From the NCBI GenBank assembly GCA_015709205.1, contig JACCQO010000008.1:90906-154905 (forward strand): 64,000 bases of DNA, written 5' to 3'. This DNA is from Desulfovibrionaceae bacterium (GTDB lineage Bacteria; Desulfobacterota; Desulfovibrionia; Desulfovibrionales; Desulfovibrionaceae). The notes under the pieces are model-generated. The model saw only the letters and a program-made list of their open reading frames with translations, ran no database searches and was not told where the DNA came from. Position numbers and translations under genes: made by a program. This document shows, piece by piece, positions 1-8,418 of this stretch. Numbering within the stretch: position 1 is the stretch's first letter; every line of letters starts with the position of its first letter.

Positions 1-2074
1 GGAGCAGGGCCGCGGCCAGGTCCGTGCGCCCGGCGGCCACGCAGGCGCGCAGCATCAGGTACTTGCTGGAGAACCCGGCAAAGGGCGGCATGCCCATGAT
101 GGCCAGCACGCCGATGGTCATGGCCCCGGCGGTCCAGGGCATGACCCGGCCGAGCCCGGCGAGGTCGCACAGCCGCCTGCCGCCCGCGCGCAGCACCAGC
201 GCGCCCGCGCAGAAGAAGAGCAGGTCCTTCATCACCGCGTGGTTGAGCACGTGGGAAAGCGCGGCCACGGTGGAGAGCCAGGAGGACAGCCCGAGCACCA
301 GGACGATCTCGCCGATCTGGCCCATGGTCGAATAGGCCAGGAGGCGCTTGATGTCGGTCTGGAGCAGGGCCATGACCTCGCCCCAGGCCATGGTCAGCAG
401 GCCCAGAGTGGTCAGCGCGGCGCTGATCCAGGGCAGCCCGGCCGGGGTGCGGCCGGTTCCGGCCAGCACGGCCACGCCGCAGACCGCCAGGAACACGCGC
501 GCAAGGCCGTAGACGCCGGTCTTGGTCAGCAGGCCGGACAGAGGCGCGGAGATGGACGAGGGGGCCACGGGGTGGGCCAGGGGCAGCCAGCCGTGCAGCG
601 GCACCAGGCCCGCCTTGACCGCGAACCCGATGAGCGTGAGCAGCAGCGCGCCGGTGAGCATCGCGGGGCCGAGCCCGGCCGCGGCCCAGGCCACGGACGC
701 GAAGTCCAGGTCGCCGCCCGGCCCGGCGAGCAGGAGCAGCCCGGGCAGCAGCAGGGCCGCGCCGCCCGCGCACATGACGAAGTAGCGCGTTCCGGCGCGC
801 AGGGCGTCGCGGGTGCCCTCGTGGACGATGAGGAAGTAGGAGGACCAAGTCATCAGCTCCCAGAAGAAAAAGAAGGAGCCGAAGGAGCGCGTGGTGGCCA
901 ACCCCATGAGCGCGCCCTGCATGAGCAGAAGGAAGAAGTAGTAGCCGTGCTCGCGGCGCTGGGTCCGGCCCTGGGAAGAGGCCTGATCGTGCGAACCGGC
1001 GTGGCCGTGGGCCGAAGCGCGGACATAGGCCGTGGAATAGAGGGCCACGAGCAGGCCGATGGAGCCGGTGATGACGGCGAACAGGCGCGCCAGGGGATCC
1101 AGGGAGCCGTCGGCCGCGGCCCAGGCCAATGAAAGAGCCGCCAGGCCCACGACCGCCAGGTCGCGGCGCATCCGCGCGCGCCGCTCCGGGTCGGAGGCGG
1201 GCCTGGCGGCCCGGGCCAGGCGGTCTGGGATACGGCTGTCGGGGGCGACGCGGTGTTGCGTGGGGCTGTCCGGGGCCGGGCGCCCCACCGTCAGGCGACT
1301 CAGGAGCCAGACGGCGAAGGCCCCGGCGTACGGGATCAGGGCGGCGCCGTGCCAGCCGTCGGTCAGCTGCGGCAGGAGACTCGGCGCGAAATCGAGCAGT
1401 CCGGCCAGGGCCGCCTTGAGCGGGTGTTCGAAGATCCCGGCCAGGGCGAGCAGCCCGGCCAGCCCCCAGAGCAGGGGCACGGGCCGGTCCGGGCGGGGCC
1501 GGCCCGGGCTGGACCAGTTCGGGCGGGCCGCGTAGAGGTGGGCTTGCGGCGCGTCCCGCCCTGCGAAACACACGGTCTGGACCGCGCGGATCGTGAGCCA
1601 GGCCATGACCAGGGCCGCAGCCGCGGCGAGCAGCAGGGGGAGCACCGCGCCGTGCGCGTGCGCGGCCCAGAGCACCAGCAGGCGGCCGTCGGGTGTGAAA
1701 AAGGGCGAGAGGCCCATGCAGGCGAACAGGCCGAAACCGAAGAGCACGGCGGTGGCGGGCTGGTCCCGGCCGCTGCCGCGCAACGCCTCCAGGTCCAGGC
1801 TCCCGCCGTGGCCCGCGAGCTGCAGCAGGGCGCCGTAGGCCAGCAGCCTGGCCGGAACCTGGAAGGCGACCACCAGCAACGCGCCCAGGGATCCCGCCGG
1901 GCCGCCGCAGGCCAAGCCCAGGACGGCCACGCCGAGTTCCGCCACCCCACCCCAGGCGATCAACGCGCCCAGGTTGCGCCGCCGTCGCACGGCGACCACC
2001 GTGCCGAGCAGGATGAGCAGCGGCCCGAGCAGGGCGAAGACGACGTTTCCGGCCAACGGTTCAACGGACATCAT
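1..2074 (-). CDS. Proton-antiporter-like membrane subunit (HycC/HyfB/CooM/NuoL family), C-terminus cut by window edge
   Basis: Polytopic subunit of the antiporter superfamily that pumps ions in complex I and in membrane-bound hydrogenases or formate hydrogenlyases. The frame is open from 2074 to base 1 (at least 691 residues). The canonical antiporter half lies at about residues 400-691, with FWELMTWSSYFLI, HGWLPLAHPVAPSSISA, DIKRLLAYSTMGQIGEI and GMPPFAGFSSKY. About 330 extra, mostly hydrophobic residues precede it, including CMGLSPFFTPDGR near residue 120, which resembles the end of another antiporter unit. An ATGATG start follows GGAGG; the second ATG (2071) has the better spacing. A sigma-54 type promoter lies about 350 bases upstream. 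The family is sure; whether it belongs to a formate hydrogenlyase, a CooM-type hydrogenase or another complex cannot be told, because its partners lie outside the window. Confidence 0.85.
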   Translation of the reverse strand, partial: MMSVEPLAGNVVFALLGPLLILLGTVVAVRRRRNLGALIAWGGVAELGVAVLGLACGGPAGSLGALLVVAFQVPARLLAYGALLQLAGHGGSLDLEALRGSGRDQPATAVLFGFGLFACMGLSPFFTPDGRLLVLWAAHAHGAVLPLLLAAAAALVMAWLTIRAVQTVCFAGRDAPQAHLYAARPNWSSPGRPRPDRPVPLLWGLAGLLALAGIFEHPLKAALAGLLDFAPSLLPQLTDGWHGAALIPYAGAFAVWLLSRLTVGRPAPDSPTQHRVAPDSRIPDRLARAARPASDPERRARMRRDLAVVGLAALSLAWAAADGSLDPLARLFAVITGSIGLLVALYSTAYVRASAHGHAGSHDQASSQGRTQRREHGYYFFLLLMQGALMGLATTRSFGSFFFFWELMTWSSYFLIVHEGTRDALRAGTRYFVMCAGGAALLLPGLLLLAGPGGDLDFASVAWAAAGLGPAMLTGALLLTLIGFAVKAGLVPLHGWLPLAHPVAPSSISAPLSGLLTKTGVYGLARVFLAVCGVAVLAGTGRTPAGLPWISAALTTLGLLTMAWGEVMALLQTDIKRLLAYSTMGQIGEIVLVLGLSSWLSTVAALSHVLNHAVMKDLLFFCAGALVLRAGGRRLCDLAGLGRVMPWTAGAMTIGVLAIMGMPPFAGFSSKYLMLRACVAAGRTDLAAALL

Positions 2075-2431
2075 GACCTCCGGGCGCACGCCGGGTGCGG
2101 CTGGCAAGGGACGAACGAGAGGCTGCGGGACGCGCCTGCGCGCGGCCGGACCGGACCGGACAGGAGCGAACCGGGCAGGGGCGAACCGAACGAAAGGGAA
2201 TCGGTCAGCGGCGACACGGAGAGCAACGGCGCAGGCCCGGAAACAGCGCGAGGAAGCGGCCCCAAAAGGGGCGGCCGGGCTCCGAAACGGCGCGTGGTCC
2301 ACGTTCCATCGCCGCCCGGCCGGTATTCCCGCCGCCCCGGAATCGTTCGCAGTTCTCGGCTGTTGCTGCGCATCTTCTCCCCGTCGCCCGCGCCCGTTTT
2401 TTTTTGTCGGGGTCGCTCCCCGGCCTGCGGC

Positions 2432-2450
2432 TAGCGAGAATGATGCCAAA
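2432..2450 (-). promoter_or_regulatory. Candidate sigma-54 promoter of the antiporter gene
   Basis: Read on the minus strand, TTGGCATCATTCTCGCT has the GG-N10-GC core and resembles the -24/-12 consensus TGGCAC-N5-TTGCA. Transcription would start near 2421 and give a leader of about 350 bases. Formate hydrogenlyase operons are classically sigma-54 dependent, which fits the gene. No activator gene is visible here. Confidence 0.45.
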
Positions 2451-2456
2451 GTTGAT

Positions 2457-2470
2457 TGATTGATCAATCA
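2457..2470. promoter_or_regulatory. 14-bp perfect palindrome, possible operator
   Basis: TGATTGATCAATCA is a perfect inverted repeat that extends an upstream TGAT repeat. It sits just upstream of the candidate -24 element of the antiporter promoter, inside a 740-bp stretch (2075-2815) with no other gene I can support. Its half-sites resemble FNR/Crp-family TTGAT/ATCAA, but the spacing is not the FNR one. Confidence 0.35.
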
Positions 2471-2744
2471 GCTGGTATTCCTGGGTTTGCCCGTCCCCCG
2501 CTTCCGGCGGAAAGGGCTGCGGGTGTCAGCCCGCTTTACGGTCCGTCAAAGGCCAAGACAGGCGGCTGGCCGCAAGAGCGGCGGAGCACCCAGCCGCTGG
2601 TCCAAGATGGAACGGAGGGGCTGGAGCACGCAATTCGAGCCCATCACTCCGAAGTATTTATCAAAAACAAACCACTGCAGACCGGACGGCACCGGGACAA
2701 CCCCACGCGTGGCGACGCGCGCTCGCCCGGCCGTCCGCCGCCGC

Positions 2745-2776
2745 AAAAAAAGCGGACGCTCCCGGGAGCGCCCGCC
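2745..2776 (-). terminator. Rho-independent terminator of the kinase-regulator operon
   Basis: On the minus strand a GC-rich stem (GCGGGCGCTC pairing with GAGCGTCCGC, one mismatch, loop near CCGG) is followed by seven T. It lies 40 bases beyond the stop codon of the CpxA-like kinase. Confidence 0.75.
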
Positions 2777-2815
2777 TGGATGTCGTCTGCCGCCGAAGCG
2801 CGGCTTTGGCCGCGC

Positions 2816-4246
2816 CTATTCCGGCGGCTCCAGGGGCAGGACGATGGTCACGCACAGCCCGCCTTCGGGCCGGTTGGCGGCCTCGATGGAGCCGCCGTGC
2901 ACGGCGATGGCCCGCTTGGCGATGGCCAGCCCGAGCCCCACGCCCTGGCCCTTGGACTTGCGCAACCGGACAAAGGGTTCGAACATCTGCCGGAGGAATT
3001 CCGGGGGCACGCCCGGGCCGCTGTCCTCGACGCGGATGGTGCAACGATTTGCCGCGCCGTCCACGAAAACGCCCACCGCCACGCAGCTGCCCCGCGGGCT
3101 GTGGCGCGTGGCGTTGCGCAGGACGTTTTCCAGGGCCCGACGCACCAGCTCGGAATCCCCGCGCACCGTGAACATCTCGTCCGGGGCGCCTTCCGGGGCC
3201 ATGGCCAGCCCGATGTCCACGCCGTCCCCGGCGGCCTCGAAGCGGGTGTTGTTGACCACCACGCGCACCAGGCTCTGCAGGTCGAAATACTCCTCGAACC
3301 CGCCGCCCTCGGCCTCCACGCGGGACAGGGTCAGCAGCTCGCCCACGAGGTCGTCCATGCGCGAGGATTCCTGCTCGATGCGGTCGAGCAGGGAGGCGGT
3401 GCGCTGCGGGTTCTGGCGGGCCAGGCCGATGGCCGTATGCTGCCGGGCCAGGGGGGACCGCAGTTCGTGGGAGACGTCGTGGAGCAGTTGCTCGCGTGAC
3501 TCCACCAGGGCCTGCATGCGTTCGGCCATGCGGTCGAAATCCCTGGCCAGGTCCGCGATCTCGTCGCGCCGCCGGCCCATGAGCCCCCGGAGCCGCACGT
3601 CGAGCTCGCCCGAGGCCAGCCGCCCGAAGCCCTCGCGCAGCCGCCAGATGGGCGTGGAAAGGTGCCAGGCCAGCAGCGTGCTGAAGAGCAGGCCGCCCAG
3701 CGCGCCGAGGATCACCAGCTGGGGCGGCAGGCTGAAGGGCCCGGGCCGGTGCGGCATGGGCAGAAGCCCGGCGGTCTCGTAGGTCACGCGGCAGGACGAG
3801 CCGTCCGCCAGGGTCACCAGACGCGAATAGGCGGTGGGCGGCGCGTTGCCCGCTCCCGCGCCCGCGTCCGGGCCCGCCCCGACGTCTGCGGTCTGCCCGG
3901 GTCCTGCGGCCTGTGCGCCGGGTCCGGACGTCTCTCCGGACGCCTTTTCGGGCGCCCCGTCCTGCGCGGCGGCCGCGTCCCCGGGGAGCCGCTCCCACGT
4001 CAGCCGGGTCCGCGCCGCCTCGGGCCACGCCGCCAGCAACGCCCGCAGGCCCGCTTCTCCGTCGCGCCCGAGCTCCACGGCCGCCGCCGCGAGCCGGGTT
4101 TCGGCCAGCTCCCGCACGAACCGCTCCTCGTTGATCCTGTGCCTGGGGATGTTCGAGAGCGCGAAGACCAACCAGACCCCTTCGGAAATGCAGAGAAAGG
4201 TGATCCAGAACCCCAGGAGAATCTTCCAGAACAGACGGGAGCGCAT
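2816..4246 (-). CDS. CpxA-like sensor histidine kinase
   Basis: Membrane sensor kinase of 476 residues, partner of the adjacent response regulator. It has an N-terminal membrane helix (residues 8-30), a periplasmic region with an Ala/Gly/Pro-rich low-complexity insert (about 100-150), a second helix near 185-205, a HAMP domain, the H-box HDVSHELRSPLAR with His near 260, then N, G1 (DSGPGVPP) and G2 (GVGLGLAIAKR) boxes. The first ATG after the regulator overlaps its stop codon (TGATG), so the two are translationally coupled; a longer frame upstream is only overlap with the regulator. By analogy with CpxA it would sense envelope stress and control the divergent efflux genes, which the CpxR-like box between them supports. 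The sensed signal is unknown. Confidence 0.9.
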   Translation of the reverse strand: MRSRLFWKILLGFWITFLCISEGVWLVFALSNIPRHRINEERFVRELAETRLAAAAVELGRDGEAGLRALLAAWPEAARTRLTWERLPGDAAAAQDGAPEKASGETSGPGAQAAGPGQTADVGAGPDAGAGAGNAPPTAYSRLVTLADGSSCRVTYETAGLLPMPHRPGPFSLPPQLVILGALGGLLFSTLLAWHLSTPIWRLREGFGRLASGELDVRLRGLMGRRRDEIADLARDFDRMAERMQALVESREQLLHDVSHELRSPLARQHTAIGLARQNPQRTASLLDRIEQESSRMDDLVGELLTLSRVEAEGGGFEEYFDLQSLVRVVVNNTRFEAAGDGVDIGLAMAPEGAPDEMFTVRGDSELVRRALENVLRNATRHSPRGSCVAVGVFVDGAANRCTIRVEDSGPGVPPEFLRQMFEPFVRLRKSKGQGVGLGLAIAKRAIAVHGGSIEAANRPEGGLCVTIVLPLEPPE

Positions 4247-4935
4247 CAGCGTTGCACGCGGTAACCTATGCCGCGCACGGTTTCGATGGTCACGGCGTCG
4301 CCCGCGGCCTCGGCGAACTTGCGCCGCAAATGGCTCATGTGCACGTCCACGCTGCGGTCGTAGGGCTCGCGCGCGCGCCCGAGCCCCCGCTCGGAAAGCT
4401 CGTCCTTGCTGACCACCCGGTCGCCCGCCTGGAGCAGGATCTGCAGAAAATTGAATTCCGTGGTGGTCAGCTCCATGGGGCTCCCGTCCCAGTCCACCTT
4501 GCGCTGGGGCACCTGGACCCGCAGCCGGTCCAGGCGCAGGACGTCCTCCTCCTGCGGCGCGCCCTCGCCCGTGCGGCGCAGCACGGCCCGCAGCCGGGCC
4601 ACCAGTTCCCGGGGGTAGCACGGCTTGGGCACGTAGTCGTCCGCGCCGATCTCCAACCCGATGACGCGGTCCACGTGGTCCCCCTTGGCCGTGAGCATGA
4701 TCACGGGGACCTTGCTGGTCAGGCGGATACGCTGGAGCACCTCCACCCCGCCCCGGCCCGGGAGCATGATGTCCAGGATCACGGCGTCGTACGCCCCGGA
4801 AAGCGCGGCGTCCGTGCCTTCGATGCCGTTGTGCACCACGTCCGCGGCAAAGCCCTCGGCCTCCAGATATTCCTTCAGCAGGGCGCCGAGATCCACATCG
4901 TCGTCCACGATGAGAATGCGCAAGGTCTTTGTCAT
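4246..4935 (-). CDS. CpxR-like OmpR-family response regulator
   Basis: DNA-binding response regulator of 229 residues. The receiver domain has the acidic pocket (Asp11-13), phosphoacceptor Asp55 in VILDIMLP and Lys104 in PKP. The C-terminal winged helix contains LTTTEFNFLQILLQ and PYDRSVDVHMSHLRRK, which closely resemble CpxR rather than PhoB or OmpR. ATG 4935 begins MTKTLRILIVDDD, preceded by a weak AAGAAG; the longer frame to 4980 adds an unconserved N-terminus. It is first in a two-gene operon with the kinase and divergent from the macAB-like genes. A GTAAA-N6-GTAAA box in its own upstream region suggests it controls itself and the efflux operon. Confidence 0.92.
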   Translation of the reverse strand: MTKTLRILIVDDDVDLGALLKEYLEAEGFAADVVHNGIEGTDAALSGAYDAVILDIMLPGRGGVEVLQRIRLTSKVPVIMLTAKGDHVDRVIGLEIGADDYVPKPCYPRELVARLRAVLRRTGEGAPQEEDVLRLDRLRVQVPQRKVDWDGSPMELTTTEFNFLQILLQAGDRVVSKDELSERGLGRAREPYDRSVDVHMSHLRRKFAEAAGDAVTIETVRGIGYRVQR

Positions 4936-4986
4936 GTCTTCTTTACTACACGCCTTCGGCCCGAAGGCGAACCTTTGCACATCGGT

Positions 4987-5002
4987 TTTACGTTCTTTTT
5001 AC
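4987..5002 (-). promoter_or_regulatory. CpxR-like box GTAAA-N6-GTAAA
   Basis: The minus strand reads GTAAAAAGAACGTAAA, a direct repeat of GTAAA with a 6-base spacer. Known CpxR sites are GTAAA-N4-8-GTAAA. It lies 52 bases upstream of the response-regulator start and 170 bases upstream of the divergent efflux operon. Confidence 0.55.
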
Positions 5003-5173
5003 ATTTTTGAGGCTGCCGCTTAACCCCCTGCCGCCCCCGAATGTCGTATATTCCATTCAACGAATCGCCCTGCCGGACGCGCAACTCCTCCGCGCGGCAT
5101 CGGGCAACCCGCCGCCGGGCCGCTGTCCACGGGGGATCGGCGCGGAAATCCGCCAGGAAGACAAGGAGCATAT

Positions 5174-6358
5174 ATGAACAGGTTCTGGAAGCTGACGATC
5201 ATACTCGCCCTGGTCGCCCTGGGCATCGGGGCCAAGATGCGCTTCTTCCCGGCCCCCCAGGCGGTGAGCTACGTCACCGCCCCGGCCGTCACGGCCGACG
5301 TGCGCGAGTCCGTGCTGGCCACGGGCACCCTCAAGGCCTTCCAGCAGGTCAGCGTGGGCGCGCAGGTCTCCGGCCAGATCAAGTCCCTCAAGGTGGAGCT
5401 GGGCGATGCGGTCAGGAAGGGCGACCTCATCGCGGAGATCGACTCCCAGTCGCAGCGCAACGCCCTGCGCACGGCCGAGGCGCAGCTCAACAACGTCAAG
5501 GCCCAGCGCGCGGCCAAGATGGCCACCCTGAAGCAGGCCCAGTCGGAATTCGAGCGCCAGGAGGGCATGCTGCGCGCCAAGGCGACCTCCCGGCAGAACT
5601 ACGAGGACGCCCTGGCCACGCTGACCGAGACCCAGGCGGACATCGCCGCCCTGGACGCCCAGATCGTGTCCGCGTCCATCACCGTGGACACGGCCCGGAT
5701 CGACCTCGGCTACACCTCCATCGTCGCGCCCATGGACGGCGTGGTCGTGGCCGTGGTGGCCAAGGAGGGCCAGACCGTGAACGCCGCCCAGTCCACGCCG
5801 ACCATCGTCAAGCTGGCCCAACTCGACACCATGACCGTGAAGGCCGAGGTCTCCGAGGCCGACGTGGTCCACGTGCAACCCGGGCAGCGGGCCACCTTCA
5901 CCATCCTCGGCGAGCCGGACCACGAGTACGTGGCCACCCTGCGCTCCATCGAGCCCGCCCCCGACTCCATCACCGAGGACGACGACGCCACGACGAGTTC
6001 CTCCTCCGACGCCGTGGCCGTGTACTACAACGCCCTGCTGGACGTGCCCAACCCGGACCACAAGCTGCGCATCTCCATGACCGCCGAGGTGAGCATCGTC
6101 CTGGCCGAGGCCAAGGGCGCGCTGGCCATCCCGGCGACGGCCCTGGATGCCGCGGGCGCCGGGGGCAACGCCACCGTGCGCGTGCTCGGCGACGACGGCC
6201 GCCCCCAGGCGCGCACCGTGCGCACCGGCCTGAGCGACGGCGTGCACGTGCAGATCCTGGACGGGCTTGCGCCCGGCGAGCGCGTGATCCTGGGCGAGGC
6301 CGACGCCGACGCCGCCACGCAACAGGCCACCCGCCGCCGTCGGCCCATGGGGCTCTAG
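5174..6358 (+). CDS. macA: MacA-like periplasmic adaptor of a tripartite efflux pump
   Basis: Membrane fusion protein of 394 residues that links the inner-membrane ABC transporter to an outer-membrane channel. An N-terminal anchor helix (residues 5-20, no clear cleavage site) is followed by the lipoyl half-motif ([26 protein letters not shown]), an alpha-helical hairpin (about 95-175, rich in Gln, Ala and Glu), the second lipoyl half ([21 protein letters not shown]) and beta-barrel and membrane-proximal domains. ATG 5174 follows AAGGAG. The stop is two bases before the macB-like start. Order adaptor, MacB-type ATPase/permease, outer-membrane factor is a complete MacAB-TolC type set. Substrate (macrolide, peptide, lipid or siderophore-like molecule) cannot be inferred. 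Confidence 0.92.
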   Translation: MNRFWKLTIILALVALGIGAKMRFFPAPQAVSYVTAPAVTADVRESVLATGTLKAFQQVSVGAQVSGQIKSLKVELGDAVRKGDLIAEIDSQSQRNALRTAEAQLNNVKAQRAAKMATLKQAQSEFERQEGMLRAKATSRQNYEDALATLTETQADIAALDAQIVSASITVDTARIDLGYTSIVAPMDGVVVAVVAKEGQTVNAAQSTPTIVKLAQLDTMTVKAEVSEADVVHVQPGQRATFTILGEPDHEYVATLRSIEPAPDSITEDDDATTSSSSDAVAVYYNALLDVPNPDHKLRISMTAEVSIVLAEAKGALAIPATALDAAGAGGNATVRVLGDDGRPQARTVRTGLSDGVHVQILDGLAPGERVILGEADADAATQQATRRRRPMGL

Positions 6359-6360
6359 CC

Positions 6361-8340
6361 ATGACGCTCCTGACCGTCGAACATCTCTGGAAGGAGTACC
6401 CCTCGGGCGAGGCCACCGTGCCGGTGCTCAAGGACGTGAACCTGTCCATCGGGGCCGGGGAGATGGTCGCCATCGTCGGGACCTCCGGCTCGGGCAAGTC
6501 CACGCTCATGAACATCCTCGGCTGCCTGGACCGGCCCACGCGCGGCACCTACCGGATCTCGGGCCGCGACGTGAGCGAACTGGCGGCCGACGAACTGGCG
6601 CGGCTGCGGCGCGAACACTTCGGCTTCATCTTCCAGCGCTACCACCTGCTCGCCTCGCTCACGGCCCTGGGCAACGTGGAGATGCCCGCGGTCTACGCGG
6701 GCGTGGGCCAGGCGGCCCGGCGCGAGCGCGCCGAGCGCCTCCTGGAGCGGCTCGGCCTGGCCGACCGCGCGCACCACAGGCCCGGCCAGCTCTCCGGCGG
6801 CCAGCAGCAGCGCGTGAGCATCTCGCGCGCGCTGATGAACGGCGGCCGGGTCATCCTGGCCGACGAGCCCACCGGCGCGCTGGACAGCGCCAGCGGCCGC
6901 GAGACCATGGAACTGCTCTCCGAGCTGAACGCCGAGGGCCACACCGTGCTCGTGGTCACGCACGACATGCAGGTGGCGGCCTACGCCCGGCGGATCATCG
7001 AACTGCGCGACGGCGAGATCGTCGCCGACCGCGCCAACGCAGCCGCCGCGCACGGCGGACCGGGCGAAGACACCGCGCCCCGTCCCGCCGTGGGCGCGCC
7101 CGCCGGGCCCCGCGCACGGGCCGCGGGTCGCGGCCTGGCCTGGCTGGACAGCGCCCGCGAACTGCTGTCCATGGCGCTCACGGCCATGAACGCGCACAAG
7201 TTGCGGACCTTCCTGACCATGCTCGGGATCATCATCGGCATCGCCTCGGTGGTCTCGGTGGTGGCCCTGGGCCAGGGCTCGCAGCAGCGCGTGCTCAAGG
7301 ACATCAGCGCCATCGGCACCAACGTCATCGACGTATTCCCGGGCACGGGCTTCGGAGACCGGCGCTCGGGCCGGATCCACACCCTGGTCCCGGCCGACGC
7401 CCAGGCCCTGGCCCAACAGCCCTACGTGGACAGCGTGACCCCGAAGATCTCCACCACCGTGGACCTGCTCTACCGCAACGTGGACGTCTCGGCCTCGGTC
7501 AACGGCGTGGGCGACCGCTACTTCCGCGTCTACGGCTACGAGATCGAGCAGGGCCGCGCCTTCGACGCGGACATGGTCCGCAACATCGCGCAGACGGCGG
7601 TGATCGACCAGAACACCCGCAAGCGCCTCTTCGGCGCCGCGGGCGATCCCATCGGCAAGGTCGTCATCCTGGGCACCGTGCCCTGCCGCATCATCGGCGT
7701 GACCAAGGAGAAGCAGACCTTCTTCGGCAACAGCGACGCCCTGAACATCTGGGTGCCTTACACCACGGTCATGCACCGCATGCTCGGCCAGCCCTACCTG
7801 GCGGGCATCACCGTACGCGTGGCCGACGACGCCTCCATGCAGGCCGCCGAACAGGGCGTGAGCAAGCTCCTGGCCATGCGCCACAAGCGCACGGACTTCT
7901 TCATCATGAACACCGACACGATCCGCAAGACCGTGGAGAGCACCACCCAGACCATGACCCTGCTGATCTCGGCCATCGCGGTCATCTCCCTGCTGGTCGG
8001 CGGCATCGGCGTGATGAACATCATGCTCGTGTCGGTCTCGGAGCGCACCGCCGAGATCGGCGTGCGCATGGCCGTGGGCGCGCGGCGCAGCGACATCATG
8101 AGCCAGTTCCTCATCGAGGCCGTGCTCGTCTGCCTGCTGGGCGGCGCGCTGGGCATCGGCCTGGCCCTGGCCGTGGGCGTGGCCGTCTCCGAAAGCGGCA
8201 GCACCTTCACCATGGTCTATTCCACCACGTCCATGGTCCTGGCCTTCGCCTGCTCCACGCTCATCGGCGTGGTCTTCGGCTACCTGCCCGCGCGGGGCGC
8301 CGCGCGCCTGGACCCGGTCAACGCCCTTGTTCGCGAATAG
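6361..8340 (+). CDS. macB: MacB-like ABC efflux ATPase/permease
   Basis: Fused ABC ATPase and permease of 659 residues, close to E. coli MacB in length. The ATPase domain (1 to about 230) has Walker [10 protein letters not shown], signature LSGGQQQR, Walker [13 protein letters not shown] and the H-loop VVTHD. After an Ala/Pro/Gly-rich linker come one membrane helix (about 285-305, [20 protein letters not shown]), a large periplasmic domain and three C-terminal helices (FtsX-type). MacB proteins are mechanotransducers that drive periplasmic substrate out through the adaptor and a TolC-like channel. ATG 6361 is chosen because [11 protein letters not shown] is a typical MacB start; an open frame upstream from 5041 is only overlap with the adaptor gene. 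Confidence 0.95.
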   Translation: MTLLTVEHLWKEYPSGEATVPVLKDVNLSIGAGEMVAIVGTSGSGKSTLMNILGCLDRPTRGTYRISGRDVSELAADELARLRREHFGFIFQRYHLLASLTALGNVEMPAVYAGVGQAARRERAERLLERLGLADRAHHRPGQLSGGQQQRVSISRALMNGGRVILADEPTGALDSASGRETMELLSELNAEGHTVLVVTHDMQVAAYARRIIELRDGEIVADRANAAAAHGGPGEDTAPRPAVGAPAGPRARAAGRGLAWLDSARELLSMALTAMNAHKLRTFLTMLGIIIGIASVVSVVALGQGSQQRVLKDISAIGTNVIDVFPGTGFGDRRSGRIHTLVPADAQALAQQPYVDSVTPKISTTVDLLYRNVDVSASVNGVGDRYFRVYGYEIEQGRAFDADMVRNIAQTAVIDQNTRKRLFGAAGDPIGKVVILGTVPCRIIGVTKEKQTFFGNSDALNIWVPYTTVMHRMLGQPYLAGITVRVADDASMQAAEQGVSKLLAMRHKRTDFFIMNTDTIRKTVESTTQTMTLLISAIAVISLLVGGIGVMNIMLVSVSERTAEIGVRMAVGARRSDIMSQFLIEAVLVCLLGGALGIGLALAVGVAVSESGSTFTMVYSTTSMVLAFACSTLIGVVFGYLPARGAARLDPVNALVRE

Positions 8341-8418
8341 GCGATCCGCGCGAAGAAAAACCGGCGCATGAACGACGCCCCAGAACAACCGATTCGAAAA
8401 CACGCAAGGAACGATTCC

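Noticed and set aside
2071-2373. A 100-residue minus-strand frame whose stop overlaps the antiporter start (ATGA) with GGGGAG before its ATG
   Set aside because: The overlap looks like translational coupling, but the protein is Arg/Pro/Ser/Gly-rich without any fold or motif and lies in a repetitive GC-rich leader; more likely chance.
5041-6360. Open frame continuous with the MacB-like gene, giving a 1099-residue protein
   Set aside because: The upstream part is a composition-driven overlap with the MacA-like gene on the same strand; MacB homology begins at 6361.
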